In this document: one piece after another, positions 26,369-38,261 of the stretch
Numbering within the stretch: the first letter of the stretch is position 1
Layout: every line of letters starts with the position of its first letter
Assembly (NCBI GenBank): GCA_034769895.1
Contig: CM068367.1
Location: 117,846,573 to 117,910,572 of the forward strand
From: Magicicada septendecula
Lineage: Eukaryota > Arthropoda > Insecta > Hemiptera > Cicadidae
Direction of reading: 5' to 3'
Length of the DNA: 64,000 bases
Position numbers and translations under genes: made by a program
The notes under the pieces: generated by a model
Database searches by the model: none
Told to the model about the DNA's origin: nothing
The model's input: only the letters and a program-made list of their open reading frames with translations

Positions 26369-26739
26369 GCTGTTTTCAACAGTTACTGTATTCCACTCCA
26401 GCTCCAAAATTTGTCATGATTCGGTATGGATTTGTTGGGCTGGGCATGTCTTCACCAAGGAAAACAAAGTAATTACAATACTGAGGATTTGTTTGTGAAA
26501 ACAGTTAATGAATTTTACACATGTAAATAAATACAGGGGTGCAGCCTGGATTTTCTTCTTGGGAGGGGGGGGAGTTAAATTTTTGTGAATAAAACTAAAG
26601 AGACACTTTTTTTAATCAAGAAGGTAAGTGAAAACGTAACAGTTACATTAGTAGATAACTAAACCTTTATAAATACGTATTACAACTTAACAAACTCGTG
26701 AAACAATTAATATGACATTATCACAATTTTCCAGGCTAT
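26369..26739. other. No gene seen
   Basis: A possible acceptor at 26384 is followed by weak LINE-like words (ICWAGHVF...) without a sustained frame. A G-run (GGGAGGGGGGGG) lies near 26560. Confidence 0.4.
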
Positions 26740-27442
26740 CAGGCAATGGTTCAAATTTTTTAAGTTCATTTCCAGACGTTTCGTCTGTATCCATGACAGA
26801 CATCTTCAGTGGCTCAGGAACACAGATCACAAAACACCCTCAAACAAAGACTATTCTGTCTATTTATATATATTTTAAGGTACTTTTTTAAGGTTATTTT
26901 TTGGCCAATCACATTGCTCTCCTTTTTTTATTAGATTGCTTATTATACTATGTTTCAATGTTGGTGTCCAGTATTTATTGAGCGCTAATGACTTCTCTTT
27001 CTTATTTAAATTGCAGTCACTGTGCTTATATATTTCAACTTCCTCCCTCTGCAACCGAGCAAATTACGGCTGAGTTAAAGACAGGACCTGGCTCTTTCCA
27101 AACAAGATAGTTTGGTCTTCATTAGATAGCACACATTCTGCTATAACAGACTTCTGCATTTCACCCAGACCATAGTGTCATTTGTGTTCACCTATGCAAG
27201 TGTTGTTGGTGCATTTCTTGGTGCTGATATATACTTTTCCACAATATCATGGCACTCTGTATACCCTGCATGAGGATAGTGAATTCCTGATGTCCTTCAC
27301 TGATCTTAGGCACTGTTGGTTTTGTGTGTTGGCAAAAGAAAACAGTATCCATCACTTTCCGATGTGGTCCATTATGCTTCTGAAATCTGAAATAAGATAA
27401 GAACGCTGTACCGACCAAGTGATTTTCCCGTGACATATCCAT
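26740..27442 (-). pseudogene. Penelope-like endonuclease remnant with 3' hammerhead
   Basis: Minus strand. At 27442-27188 a degraded GIY-YIG region can be followed: GIQ in place of GIY, then KSIYQHQEMHQQHLHR in place of the VYIGQTGR...EH segment. Further on come ILFGKS-like and YWTP-like words broken by stops, as in the C-terminus of many Penelope-like proteins. The 3' region ends with a hammerhead-like motif at 26771-26812. This is a third Penelope family in the window. Confidence 0.6.
26771..26812 (-). ncRNA. Candidate hammerhead ribozyme (CTGAAGA...GAAACGTC)
   Basis: On the minus strand: CCA (stem I), CTGAAGA, T, GTCTGT / ACAGAC (perfect 6-bp stem II with loop CATGGAT), GAAA, CG, TC, TGG (stem I). 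This is the clearest of the candidates: perfect core, perfect stem II and the two-base stem III typical of Penelope-like hammerheads. Confidence 0.68.
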
Positions 27443-27805
27443 TCAGCTAGATCTACGTGACCAAGCGCCATGGCTAAGCGTAAACCTTAGCTTACATTTA
27501 TTTAATAAATATGACAACTTACAATAATAATAAAATAAATGATACCAGAAAATTGACACTAATTTTCTCCTGTGTTCTTTAGTTGCTGATAATGTTAAAT
27601 GTTATATACAGTTTTATAAAACTACGCCTTAATGAGTACTTGTTACTATATAAAAAATCTCCTGTTTTTGTTTCTTTCTTCATTCACTCTTTTGACATGT
27701 TCAGCACTGAAATTCCCAATTATTATGGTACATTATGTTGTTCTTTCTTCAGTTGTTTTGGTGACTTTTTGCCACTGATGACCCACATTTACTCAAACAC
27801 ATCAT
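27443..27805. other. No gene seen
   Basis: AT-rich sequence between the Penelope remnant and the mariner fragment. Confidence 0.45.
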
Positions 27806-28110
27806 AACAGATGTCTAAATGTGGGTGAATGGCTATGACATTGAAACAAAGGCTCAATCATCCCAATGGAAGCTTCTTCAAGAGGCAAGACCAAAACAAG
27901 CATGCCAAGTAAGATCAAATGTGAAGGTTCGCCTTCCTGTTTTCTTTTATTACAATGGCATAATCTAGTGCAAATTCTTACCGTCAGACCGTACTGTCAA
28001 TGAATAGTATTGTTTTGAAGTCTTACATCAGTTATGTGAGACAATAAAAAAAATGATGCGAACTGTTGGCAAATCTTGGATTTTTCACCATAACACACTG
28101 GCTCACACTT
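27806..28110 (+). pseudogene. mariner transposase, left part (split by E-out)
   Basis: In broken frames it encodes WVNGYDIETKAQSSQWK, RPKQACQVRSNVKVRLPVFF and SWIFHHNTLAHTLL, equivalent to the mariner run from the TGDE(T)W motif to HHDNAPAHT. The second catalytic Asp of HHDNAP is lost (HHNTLAH). The N-terminal half and left inverted repeat are missing. The reading is cut at 28110 by the 24.9-kb E-out insertion and resumes at 52987. Confidence 0.85.
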
Positions 28111-29292
28111 TGTTAATAAACACACTTTTTCTTTTTATTAATATTGACTTACCTTTTAAAACCATGTTCACATTTATGTTTTATGTACCATGCTGGTTCA
28201 GGTGCCATGTTGTATTGCCAACGTACGATTTTATTTTTACCTAAGGGTTCCAGGATTCTATAAGCGTTTTCAGAGACAGGATGGTTGTTCGAAATAATGA
28301 ACTCAGATAGCATTTGGTAAATAAAACTTGTGCTTTACTGACATTAATATTTTAAAATAATTGCAAGAACAAAACAAGATGGAGTCCTGATTACATACGA
28401 AACAAAATGTCGGCGAAGTATTTCCGCTGCATTAACTCTAGTTACATCGCAATTACATACATATATTTATCTTCAATTTTCCTGATTATTATAAATGATG
28501 TTAGAAAAAATACTGCAGTTTAATATCTATATCGTTACGTAAAATGGGTCACTTAACGTGAACCAATGCCTGGTGACTATATATATGCCGGCACATGCAC
28601 GCACACACACCTGCTCCCCTCCCAAATTATTTTAAAGGTACATTTGAATAAATTGTAATTTTGAGCTCAAAAAATTAATAGGTAGTGATTTGAATTTTGA
28701 CTTCCCTGAATTCGGATGATTGAAGTTCTTGTCAGACGTTCCACATGGTCCAGCAGTTGTTCGGCCGAACGTTAACTGTTTCTTTCTGTTCTTTTACACC
28801 ACTGACTTTAATTTACATTTTGTACTGTTAGTTTTTTAACTGATTTGAATTTTCACATTGTAGTTACATTTTAAACACCTTTTAAAGACTTTGGCTGGCA
28901 ATTGCTGGCCAGCAGATTTTACAGCGTGCTGTTGCACGGACTGTGTTGTGTCGACTGAGAAAGACAGTATGGCATATAATACCCAGGTGGAAGGGATAAT
29001 TCGTCATCAAATCTATTATTTTCTGGCGATGACGGCATTGTTATACGTTTTAGTTATTACGTCTTTCGTACTTTTGATGACGTTTCTAGGAGTGTCCTGC
29101 CGTTGCTGGGTCTGCATTGCTGTCGATCGGCACGTAAGCCATTTGACCTTGGCGTCAACTCGTTCTGGCAAACTGCGTTGTATTATATATTGGAAAATTT
29201 TAACCTCCTGTCTTTTAATACATTTGATTACAACAAAATTATATTGGCCAGGTACCCCAAAAACTCCTATACGGACCCAATGTACCGTTACA
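28111..29292 (-). repeat. E-out 3' LTR
   Basis: 1182 bp, on the plus strand TGTTAATAAACAC...ACCGTTACA. It matches 51799-52986 with only scattered changes. The minus strand has a conserved AAAAGGTAAGT splice-donor-like site about 35 bp before the LTR end (28146 region). Confidence 0.93.
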
Positions 29293-29301
29293 AAACCCCC
29301 T

Positions 29302-29341
29302 CAATGAGAGGTTTTATGACGAAGCATAAAAACTCTCATTG
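29302..29341 (-). promoter_or_regulatory. E-out hairpin next to the polypurine tract
   Basis: Minus strand: CAATGAGAG-T-TTTTATG, loop CTTCGT, CATAAAA-C-CTCTCATTG, followed at once by the polypurine tract GAGGGGGTTT and the LTR. Homologous hairpins occur in E-in and E3 with compensating changes. Confidence 0.8.
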
Positions 29342-29897
29342 ACTCATTCATACTTCCTAAAGGGATCAGCTCGGATATGTCGCCACAACCCCCTGTAGTG
29401 TTTATCTAAAAGAAATATTGCCACCTTACCCTTGGTCCAGTGATTGTGACAGTACCTGCATGACCTTACTGGACTTCTCTTGCGAGATCCCAACACCGCA
29501 AGGCCAGTCAGGCACTTGACGTTCCTGCTCTGACGCGCTGGCCAGCTCAGGACCGCCGCCACAGCATCACCAAACTCTGAAACATCCAAATAAAAATCAA
29601 AGAGTGGCCTTGTATAATGCCATATCCCCAACTGATCTGTCTCCCCGTAGCTGCATTGGTTTACGTTAATAGGCATTGGTTTTCTGAATTCCTAAATCTT
29701 TAATACAGATACAAAACAAGAATTATGATAGAGGTCTCTTTCTCTTTTGCATTCCTACATTTCATCAAAATTTTGACTCCAGTCAATAATATTTTAACTC
29801 TTTCCAACACAAGAAGAAATATACTCTTACACTAAGGCAATAACATATAAAATAATTCATTAAGTTTAAAAGAATCGACAACAATTTATCTATATAT
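29303..29897 (-). other. E-out 3' noncoding region (left of E-in)
   Basis: Homologous on the minus strand to E-in 30903-31280 and to E3 48980-49218 (shared GGTGTTGGGATCTC, AGAAGTCCAGTAA and GGGGTTGT blocks). A 110-codon minus frame at 29344-29676 is not kept open in the other members, so I treat it as noncoding. Confidence 0.65.
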
Positions 29898-30892
29898 TGT
29901 ACCGTTACGTACTTTTACACACATATTATATACATAAATATGTAAAAGTAAACAATATATACTTATAGTACTTACCGCATGTTGATAATACTTTCGTAGA
30001 CTAACGCTACCACACATATCTGTTTTATACGTAAGGTCCAAGATTCGTTAAGTGAAAGTGCAGAAACATTAAGGTTGTACGAAATTGAACACAAACCAAC
30101 GCCTATGTTAATTAACACAGCCGGCCTGTTTTCTCCCAATTTCACTCACACTCACTCTCTCTCTCTCTCTCTCACACATCTTTGACAATTTTGATTTATT
30201 AAATTTTCTGTTCACATTATTTCGAGCTCGATTACTGGTAAAGAAAGAAAAGGTAGTATTTAAATGTGCACTTTCCTGAAATGTTGAGGTTTCCGTGTGG
30301 TTCAGATGTTGGCCATGTCTCGCCCGGTGTTCGGCGTATTTTTGGTTCTAGTCGTCTAACTTGTTGACACTGATTTTACATTGTTACATAGTTAATTAGT
30401 AGAATTATATTTTGTTTACTTTGCCATTTTAAACTACTGACAAAACACTATTACTGGCCTATTTGGGACCAGTACACTCTAATACGTATTCACTGCATGA
30501 CGACTTGTAGTTGACTGGGGCGGATGCAAAGCACATATTTTGCGTATGTCTTAGCGCATCCACGTCATTGTCTTTTGTTTCATATCGGCTCACGCCCTGT
30601 TGTCATGTCATTGTTTGTTAAGTCATCACTGATTTTAATGACGTCCCGTCTTCTGGACCAATGAGAGTGGCTAGTTACAATCTGTTTCCACTTGGATGGC
30701 CATTTTGTATGCTCGTCTCCGCACGTCTGCTCCTGACCTTGGAATCGTTTTGATCTGTTAAAATCTGCGTCGTTGTCTCTTTACAAAAGGAAATCGTTCT
30801 CTCCATGTATGTGTGTGTGTAATACAATAAAATACGATAATTTGTTACCACTCATACCATAATTCTGACATCAAGATTTTCGTACTGTCACA
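29898..30892 (-). repeat. E-in 3' LTR (short form)
   Basis: 995 bp. Nearly identical to the 5' LTR but lacking about 250 bp present at 38449-38700. The missing block is bounded by GAAAT in the longer copy, so it probably went by a short-direct-repeat deletion. A (CT)n run lies at 30152-30172. Confidence 0.92.
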
Positions 30893-30901
30893 AAACCCCC
30901 T

Positions 30902-30941
30902 CAATGAAAGATTTTATGTCGAAACATAAAAACTTTCATTG
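30902..30941 (-). promoter_or_regulatory. E-in hairpin next to the polypurine tract
   Basis: Minus: CAATGAAAG-T-TTTTATG, loop TTTCGA, CATAAAA-T-CTTTCATTG, then GAGGGGGTTT. Compared with E-out, a G-C pair in the lower stem is replaced by A-T on both sides. Confidence 0.8.
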
Positions 30942-32807
30942 ACTCATTCACACATTTTCTAAAAGGATCAGCCCAGATATGTCGCCACAACCCCCTGTAG
31001 TGTTAACATAAAAAGAATATAATCACTTACCCTTGGTCCAATGATGATGTTCGTACCATCTGACCTTACTGGACTTCTCAGGAGAGATCCCAACACCATA
31101 AGGCCATTAGGCACTTAACGCTCCTGTTCTGACACACTGGCCAGCTCAGGACCGCGGTCACAATACCACCAAACTCTGAAACATGCAATACAAATTTTAA
31201 TATAGTGGCCTTATCTATTCCCATATCCACAACTGATATTTCTCCCCTTAGATACATTGGTTTGTGTTTTTAGGCGTTGGTTTGCTCCATTAATAGATTT
31301 TCAAATAACAAAACAAAATTTAAGATAGAAAAACCCTCTCCCTTTTCAAACATTCCTGCATTTGTAACAACTCTCTGACTTCAATCAGCCATAATTACTC
31401 TCTTTACCACATGAAAATAGATTATTATACTAAACAAAACAAATTTTAATCTCTCTAAGCAACAATCACTAACTCTACTATTTTACTTCATATAATATTG
31501 AAACATATACCTATCATGGCAAACAACTTCAAACTATTTATTTTTCTTTACTCAACTTTCTTTGTTCAAAACCACTGTTATCTTTATATTTTTAACACAT
31601 TAGTATTTTTACCATCGCTACCCCCGTAACGACCTCCTAACCACACACTATGACCCCCCCTGGACTGTGGCGTCCAGTTGCGTCCACAAGGGCTGAAATT
31701 TTGGAGTAATTTTGACATCTCCTTGCCCTTGCGTCTGTGTTACATAATTAAAAACCAGATATCATAATATCTAAATTTACAGATTACACGTCCTTAAAAT
31801 GGGTCTACCACCTGGCCTTGCTGTTCCTACTCGAACAGAGTGGTAGCCGCTGTTCCATAGTTCCGGGGATTTCCCCTAAATTCACCCCCCATTAATTTCT
31901 AATATATACCAATTTCAAGCCAGCTATGGTCAAGGTTCTTAATTTATGGCCATAGCTGACCGCTAGCCAAAACCACGATTCGTGCTGGTAGGGCAGTAAT
32001 CGCCCGAAAAGTCGGGGAAATCAACTTCATTTGCATGTCTTACATCACATCATTTTTATACACTGTACCGTTAAAAATCACATATAATATAAAATTATAC
32101 TCAAATTGTACAGTGCAATCACGCCTTCTTGAGGCCTCCGATGATGGCAACGGTCTGTGCGTTACTCATCAACCCACTTCGCTAGCTACGGCTGCACATG
32201 CCACAACCACACTAGCCCGATTACATTCGACTTAACTCATCCTACATATGCTGTCCTTACAGTCCATTTTGACTTACAATTTTACTAACACCAAACAACT
32301 ATAAAAAACACCTTTTAACCTTGCTCATAGACAAGTTCTTCAATTATTTAAAATTTTCACATAGACACCTTGCAAGTTCAAACTTTCACTTTCACTGACA
32401 TTTTCTTCCAAGACAAAATAGGAATTACAACAATGGATCATCTGATAAGTTTACATTAAAATAAAATACACTCTTCTGTTTCCTGAAGGAAAACAAACAC
32501 AACAAAAGATTTTTTTTTTTTTTTTTCAATAAGACTCCACTTTATCTTTCCACGGACTCTGGGTCCCCTTCCCCGTTCTTGTACGTTAAAATTTCTACTC
32601 ACACCTTTTTGTGGAGCCAGACCACCGTCAGTTTCACCCCGCTGTTGAGGCTACTGCCAACCATGGTCTGCCTCCAAATGCCAAAAACCACGATCAGAGG
32701 TGGTGAATCTGTGATCGCCCGAAAATGGGGGAAATGTCCCTCCTGGAAACATAAATCTTAACATTTTAAACTCATTCGTGCTCTAATACAAACCCATTAT
32801 CGCCTAG
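30942..32807 (-). other. E-in 3' noncoding region with two conserved stem-loops
   Basis: No ORF. Contains two copies of a motif TTTCCCC...TTTTCGGGCGAT followed by a stem-loop (minus strand, 31976-32002 and 32691-32717), also found in E3 at 47290-47317, and a block around 31850-31890 matching E3 near 47390 (GGAACTATGGAACAGC). Confidence 0.6.
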
Positions 32808-35200
32808 CTAAGATGACCAATATAACTTTAAATTTGTTGCATTGTGTGTTCCTACTATCTCCCTAGTCTCCCTGTCCTGCAACACATATGAATTTTTCAT
32901 CTTGATTCCTATTACCTCGTAAGGTCCTTCGTAAAGCAGGAAGAATTTCTTAATTTCCTTGTCTTGCGCGTTCGATAAGTCGTGCCTCCTTACTAATACC
33001 AACTGTCCAACTTCATATTTTACCCACTTACCTTTTGTGTCGTGTCTACGTTTTCTCTGTTCACCCTTGCTTAACAAATTCTCGTTGGCCAACCGGATCT
33101 TAATGCTCACATCCGTACGCTCGCTCTCCGTTGGATAATCAAACAGCTGCTCCAATATTCTTGGGGGGCGTGTTCCCAATTCGTGAGGTGTATAGCCGGT
33201 GGACTCGTGGGTGGTACTGTTCAGCCAATTTTCTACCTTCTTGACGTACAACGGCCACTCGCTGTGTTTAGCGTGACAATAGGCTCTAAAGATTCTGCCT
33301 ATCTCTCTCATTACACGCTCAGCCTGGTTTGACTGGGGATTGTACACAGCCGTATGCTTCGTGAGGATTCCTTCCCATCCTAAGGTCTGGCGCCATTTTC
33401 CACTGATGAACTGTGGCCCATGATCTGACAAAATCACTTTCGGCTTACCCACGTGAATCATATAATCTTTAGTCACCTTCTCACTCAATACCTTACTGGT
33501 AGCTCTCTTTACGCTATACAATTTCACATACTTCGAAAAAGTGTCAAGTAATACAAAAATATACACTACTCCGCCTCTACCCTTCGGCAATGGTCCAAAC
33601 AAATCTACCGCAACTAAATCAAATGGTCTCTCTACCCTTATAAAATTCAACTCACCTTCCACCCTGTAGTTTACTACCTTCGACTTCTGACATAAATCAC
33701 AACTCCTCAGCAATTTTCTCACTCGTCTCTCCATATTCCTGAAAACACATGACTCTTTCAACACACTGACACACTTTTTCGCCCCAAAATGACCGTATCT
33801 AAAATGACAATCCCAAATAATCTTCTCTTCCAACTCTTCTGGTACTACTAGTTTCCAGTCACGCTCACCCCCTACTACCCTTTTAAACAACAATCCTTTG
33901 TAAACTTGGAAAAATTGGCTATATTCTGATTTCTCCAATTCCGTCTCTAAGCTGTTTATTATCTTCCCCGACTTATTATCTGCTCTCTGCATGGTGCTGA
34001 TATCCTTTAACTCTTCTCCAAAGATCTTATCCTCCCTGCTAATTTTAAAATTTTCAATTTCCTTCAAGTCCCTAACTGTTTTATTATTCTCACAATCTAC
34101 TCTGGAAAGAGTGCCGGGCACCTTGTTCTCTGTCCCTTTGATATATTCCCACTCGAAGTTGTACTCCTGTAGCATGAGCACCCACCTTGTTAGACGGCTG
34201 TGAGCAAGCTTGCAAGTGTTCAGAAAGGATAGCGCCTTGTGACCCGTTCGTATGATGGTCTTGTTTCCCAAAATGTAAGTTCTGAATTTTCCAATGGCGA
34301 ATACAATACTAAGTAACTCTTTTTCAGTCGTTGTATAATTCTTTTCCGCTGGCAGCAATGATCTACTCGCGAAGGCTATAGTGAGGTGTTCCTGCTCCTC
34401 ATCCTCTTGATACAGCTCTGCGCCGACGGCTACATTACTGGCGTCTGTCTGTAAATAGAACACTTTTTCAAAATCCGGGTGGTTCATCATGATCATCTCA
34501 CTAAATTTTCTCTTAATTTCCTCAAAAGCTCTGCGCTCTGTGTCGCCCCATTTCCATTGTCGGTTCTTTTGAAGTACTGCACTTAACCTTGCTGTCACGT
34601 GTGCGTAGTTCCTTTGAAATTTCCTGTAGAATTTGCACAGCCCGAGAAAACTCTGCAGTTGCTTTATGTTCCTTGGTTCAGGGAAGCGCATGATCGATTC
34701 GACCTTGTCCGGGTTTGCTGAGAACCCTCCTGAAGTGATGATGAAACCTAAAAAATTAATTTCCGTTTGTACAAATTTAGACTTGTCCCAATTCACCGTA
34801 AGTCCTCCTGTCTTCAATTTCGTCAACACAACGTAAATGTTCCAAATGGTCCTAACCCTATCTATCACCCGTTCAAAATTAACTCTCACCGACCGGTCAC
34901 CCCCGTCGAATTCTATCACTTTCTCTTTAAAATTTATCACCGCTCTATTCCTCTGTAAAAAATCGTTACCTAAAATAATGTCCAAAATCAAACCCTTAAC
35001 TACCAAAAATGTACTATCAAAATCTATACCATTAATCAAAAAGTTCAAATGTATCTGTTTCGTCACTCGCTTGCTTCGTACCCCCGTGACTCCTATCACC
35101 GTAACCCCTGCTACTGGCAAAACTGGAATATTTCTGTTAAATTCTCTTAACTCACTTACAATATTCTCTGCTATCACTGAAATTTCGCTCCCGGTATCAA
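32808..35200 (-). pseudogene. E-in Pol: protease, deleted RT, RNase H, integrase
   Basis: Frame open from about 35220, through the protease active site DTGSEIS (35180-35200), to the stop at 32808 (numbering below from 35177). Protease flap ILGNDFLQRN (69-78). At about residues 105-115 the frame jumps from the protease tail to the RT thumb region (LTVNWDKSKFVQTEINFLG, 126-144), so all RT catalytic motifs including YxDD are gone without breaking the frame. RNase H: TDAS (244-247), TEKELL (284-289), and TGHKAL (311) where TDHKAL is usual, losing an acidic residue. Integrase: H458, H463, C493, C496 zinc site and D525, D585, E620 core, all present; basic C-terminus to 789. Confidence 0.92.
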
Positions 35201-35392
35201 CCAGTGTTCTAAAATGCTTACTTCTATAGTTACCTGGATTTCCGTCAGTCCTGCTCTCACCTCCTTTAGAATATTGTTCTCCTCCTCCAACAAATCAGCT
35301 ACTATGTCCGTTTTAATGACGTTACTTGGGATGTCTTCTGTTGGTTGGACCTCATGCGCTTCTCTGAACAGTGGTCGGGTCCTGGCTACCAC
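35174..35392 (-). pseudogene. E-in protease N-terminal segment in another frame
   Basis: The stretch from MVARTRPLFREAHEV to GLTEIQVTIEV leads into the protease but runs in a different frame from the DTGSEIS motif. A one-base shift near 35215-35220 is needed to join it to pol. No classic slippery heptamer is visible there, so a mutation is more likely than programmed frameshifting. It also lies in a different frame from gag, which ends at 35401. Confidence 0.65.
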
Positions 35393-35400
35393 TGTTGGTT

Positions 35401-36339
35401 TTAGTTTTCCGGCTGTCGTTCAGTGTCGTTCATATTTTGTTGTTGTTGACCACTTGGTCGTCCTTGTTTGTGGTTCGTCATTCCACTAGTACTTGGTCCT
35501 CCTTTGTCGGTTGGTACATATTGTTTCGTGTGTTCTCTCCTCCTCTGTTCTTCTCTGGGCAGTTTACACCTGAAACACTGTTGTCTGTGAGCGTAGTTCT
35601 CTCTCCCGCACCTGAAACAACTCCACTCACCTGATTGCTGGAAATTATTTCTATGTCTATAATTATTATTATTATCATTATTCCCCTGGTAATTATTTCT
35701 AGGTCTGTTAAATTCCATGTTACTATTATTGTGGTTATTCTGTACAGGTCGTCTCACTGTTTCACGATCCCTAATACTCTGCAAAATGTCTAAAATTCGT
35801 TCTAACTCACTTAAATTCTCTATCTCCTTCGTCATTAAGGTAATCTGTGCTTCTCTAGGTAGATGTTTGCTCACATACCTGACGAATGATTTGAAAGGTA
35901 TAGGCGGTTCGAGGTATTTTGCCTCGTTATACAGCTTTGTCACATACATCGTTATATTATTATGTCCTACAAAGTTTCCTACTCCCATAATACGACTTCT
36001 TAAACTCTCTTGTTCTTCTTCCGGCCAAAATTTATCTTTAAATGCCCTCTCGAAATTTTCAAACTCGTCCCATTCTACTCTGTGCGTTTCCGCCCATATT
36101 ATCGAATTACCCTTAAAGCATTTTATGATTTTTGTTCGTTGTATTTCCCAATTATGGTTACTAAAATGGTTATACTCTCGTGTCTGGTTTAAAAATCTCA
36201 CAGGGTGTATTATTCTGTTCTCATGGTTAAAATTCTCTAATTCTATTTCATTGTACATGTCCCTAGTTACGATTACTCTTTCTGTAATACCGGTAACTTT
36301 TTTATTAATTTCCCCCCGTAACTCATTTTTCACTTTCAT
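35401..36339 (-). CDS. E-in Gag with RanBP2-type zinc finger
   Basis: 312 residues. Capsid-like core: HPVRFLNQTREYNHF (45-59), GNSIIWAETHRVEWDEFENF (77-96), FKDKFWPEEEQESLR (100-114), and PIPFKSFVRYVSKHLP (146-161), the pattern of Ty3-type Gag capsids. An Asn-rich linker (200-235) leads to W239, C241, C244, N248, C255, C258, an exact W-x-C-x2-C-x3-N-x6-C-x2-C RanBP2-type zinc finger, in the place where Gag proteins usually have CCHC knuckles. A basic Arg/Gln-rich tail follows. The upstream coiled-coil part (37284-38008) seems to have been separated from it by inserted sequence. Confidence 0.85.
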   Translation of the reverse strand: MKVKNELRGEINKKVTGITERVIVTRDMYNEIELENFNHENRIIHPVRFLNQTREYNHFSNHNWEIQRTKIIKCFKGNSIIWAETHRVEWDEFENFERAFKDKFWPEEEQESLRSRIMGVGNFVGHNNITMYVTKLYNEAKYLEPPIPFKSFVRYVSKHLPREAQITLMTKEIENLSELERILDILQSIRDRETVRRPVQNNHNNSNMEFNRPRNNYQGNNDNNNNYRHRNNFQQSGEWSCFRCGRENYAHRQQCFRCKLPREEQRRREHTKQYVPTDKGGPSTSGMTNHKQGRPSGQQQQNMNDTERQPEN

Positions 36340-36349
36340 TAAATTTCAA

Positions 36350-37280
<931 letters not shown>

Positions 37281-37283
37281 TTA

Positions 37284-38008
37284 TTATCGTACCAGAATTG
37301 TGCCGTCACAATCATTTTCAATCACATCACATTTAACATGCATATTATTGTTATTTTGTATAGCTAGGTCATCAATTTCTTTAATCTTACTTTGTAACAT
37401 GCTCATTCTATCACTAGTATTATTCTCATATTTTGATACTGTTTGGTCTATTGTTTCAAAATGTTTGGTTATGTCTATTACATCTAATTCACATTTCTCT
37501 GTTTTGTTCTGTAAAATGCTAGTTTTCATTTCTATTTGTTTATTTATTTCACAATTAGTTCTACTCTCTATCTGCTCATTAACTGTGGTTAAACATTTAT
37601 TCTCTGTTTTTTCATACTGTGTTTCTATTTGGTTCTGAACTGTCTCATTGATTTGCTTAATTTTGTCGTCTAACTTACTCATTTTGTTATGAAATTGTTC
37701 ATTATTATTTCTGTTTGTTTTTGAATACTGTCACACTGTATTTCTATTTCGTTTATTCTTTCATCAAAATTACAACTTTGTTTCTTAATTTCTTTTTTAA
37801 TATCATTAAATTGTTCATCAAATTGGTTTAATTTATCATTAAAATTGTCTAATTTTGTATCGAACTTGATACTCTGTTCATTAAAAAGCAGTTTCATCAT
37901 TCTTATTATGTCGTTTTCCTCAACTCTTTTTGTTGGGGCTGGTGTTGAGTGAATACTATCGCCCATCATTTCTGATTCTGTTCTACTTGTCTCGTTATTG
38001 TTTGCCAT
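37284..38008 (-). pseudogene. E-in N-terminal coiled-coil protein (two overlapping frames)
   Basis: The first 109 codons (38008-37679) start MANNNETSRTESEMMGDSIH, then form a coiled coil with DTKLDNFNDKLNQFDEQF and FNDIKKEIKKQSCNFDERIN. The second part (37682-37284, 132 codons) continues the coiled coil in another frame. The segment FNDIKKEIKKQSCNFDERI matches FNEVKNEIKRQNFNFDKQI of E-out, so the two proteins are homologous at this end. It starts about 250 bp after the 5' LTR, where Gag would start. Confidence 0.75.
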
Positions 38009-38261
38009 TTTGCTTATAATAATAATAATAATTTTTAATAATACACGATTGTTTATTTTCAGTTGCTTTATGTCCTACTCAAGTACTAACATAACCTCTT
38101 TAGCAATGTTATTTGTTGTTCTATCATTTCGGCACCCGCTTGTCTCTGCTCTTTGACTTATTTATATACTGTAAATTTTTATATAAAGTCTCGTGTTCAG
38201 GGCGCCACCTGTTAACACTCAAAATAATTACAAATAATAAGTACCTTGTTCTGGGCGACAC

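Noticed and set aside
29344-29676. 110-codon minus-strand frame with some cysteines
   Set aside because: It is in the 3' noncoding region of E-out; the homologous stretches of E-in and E3 have no such frame.
35210-35225. Programmed frameshift between E-in protease segment and pol
   Set aside because: No slippery heptamer or downstream structure is evident; a single-base mutation explains it.
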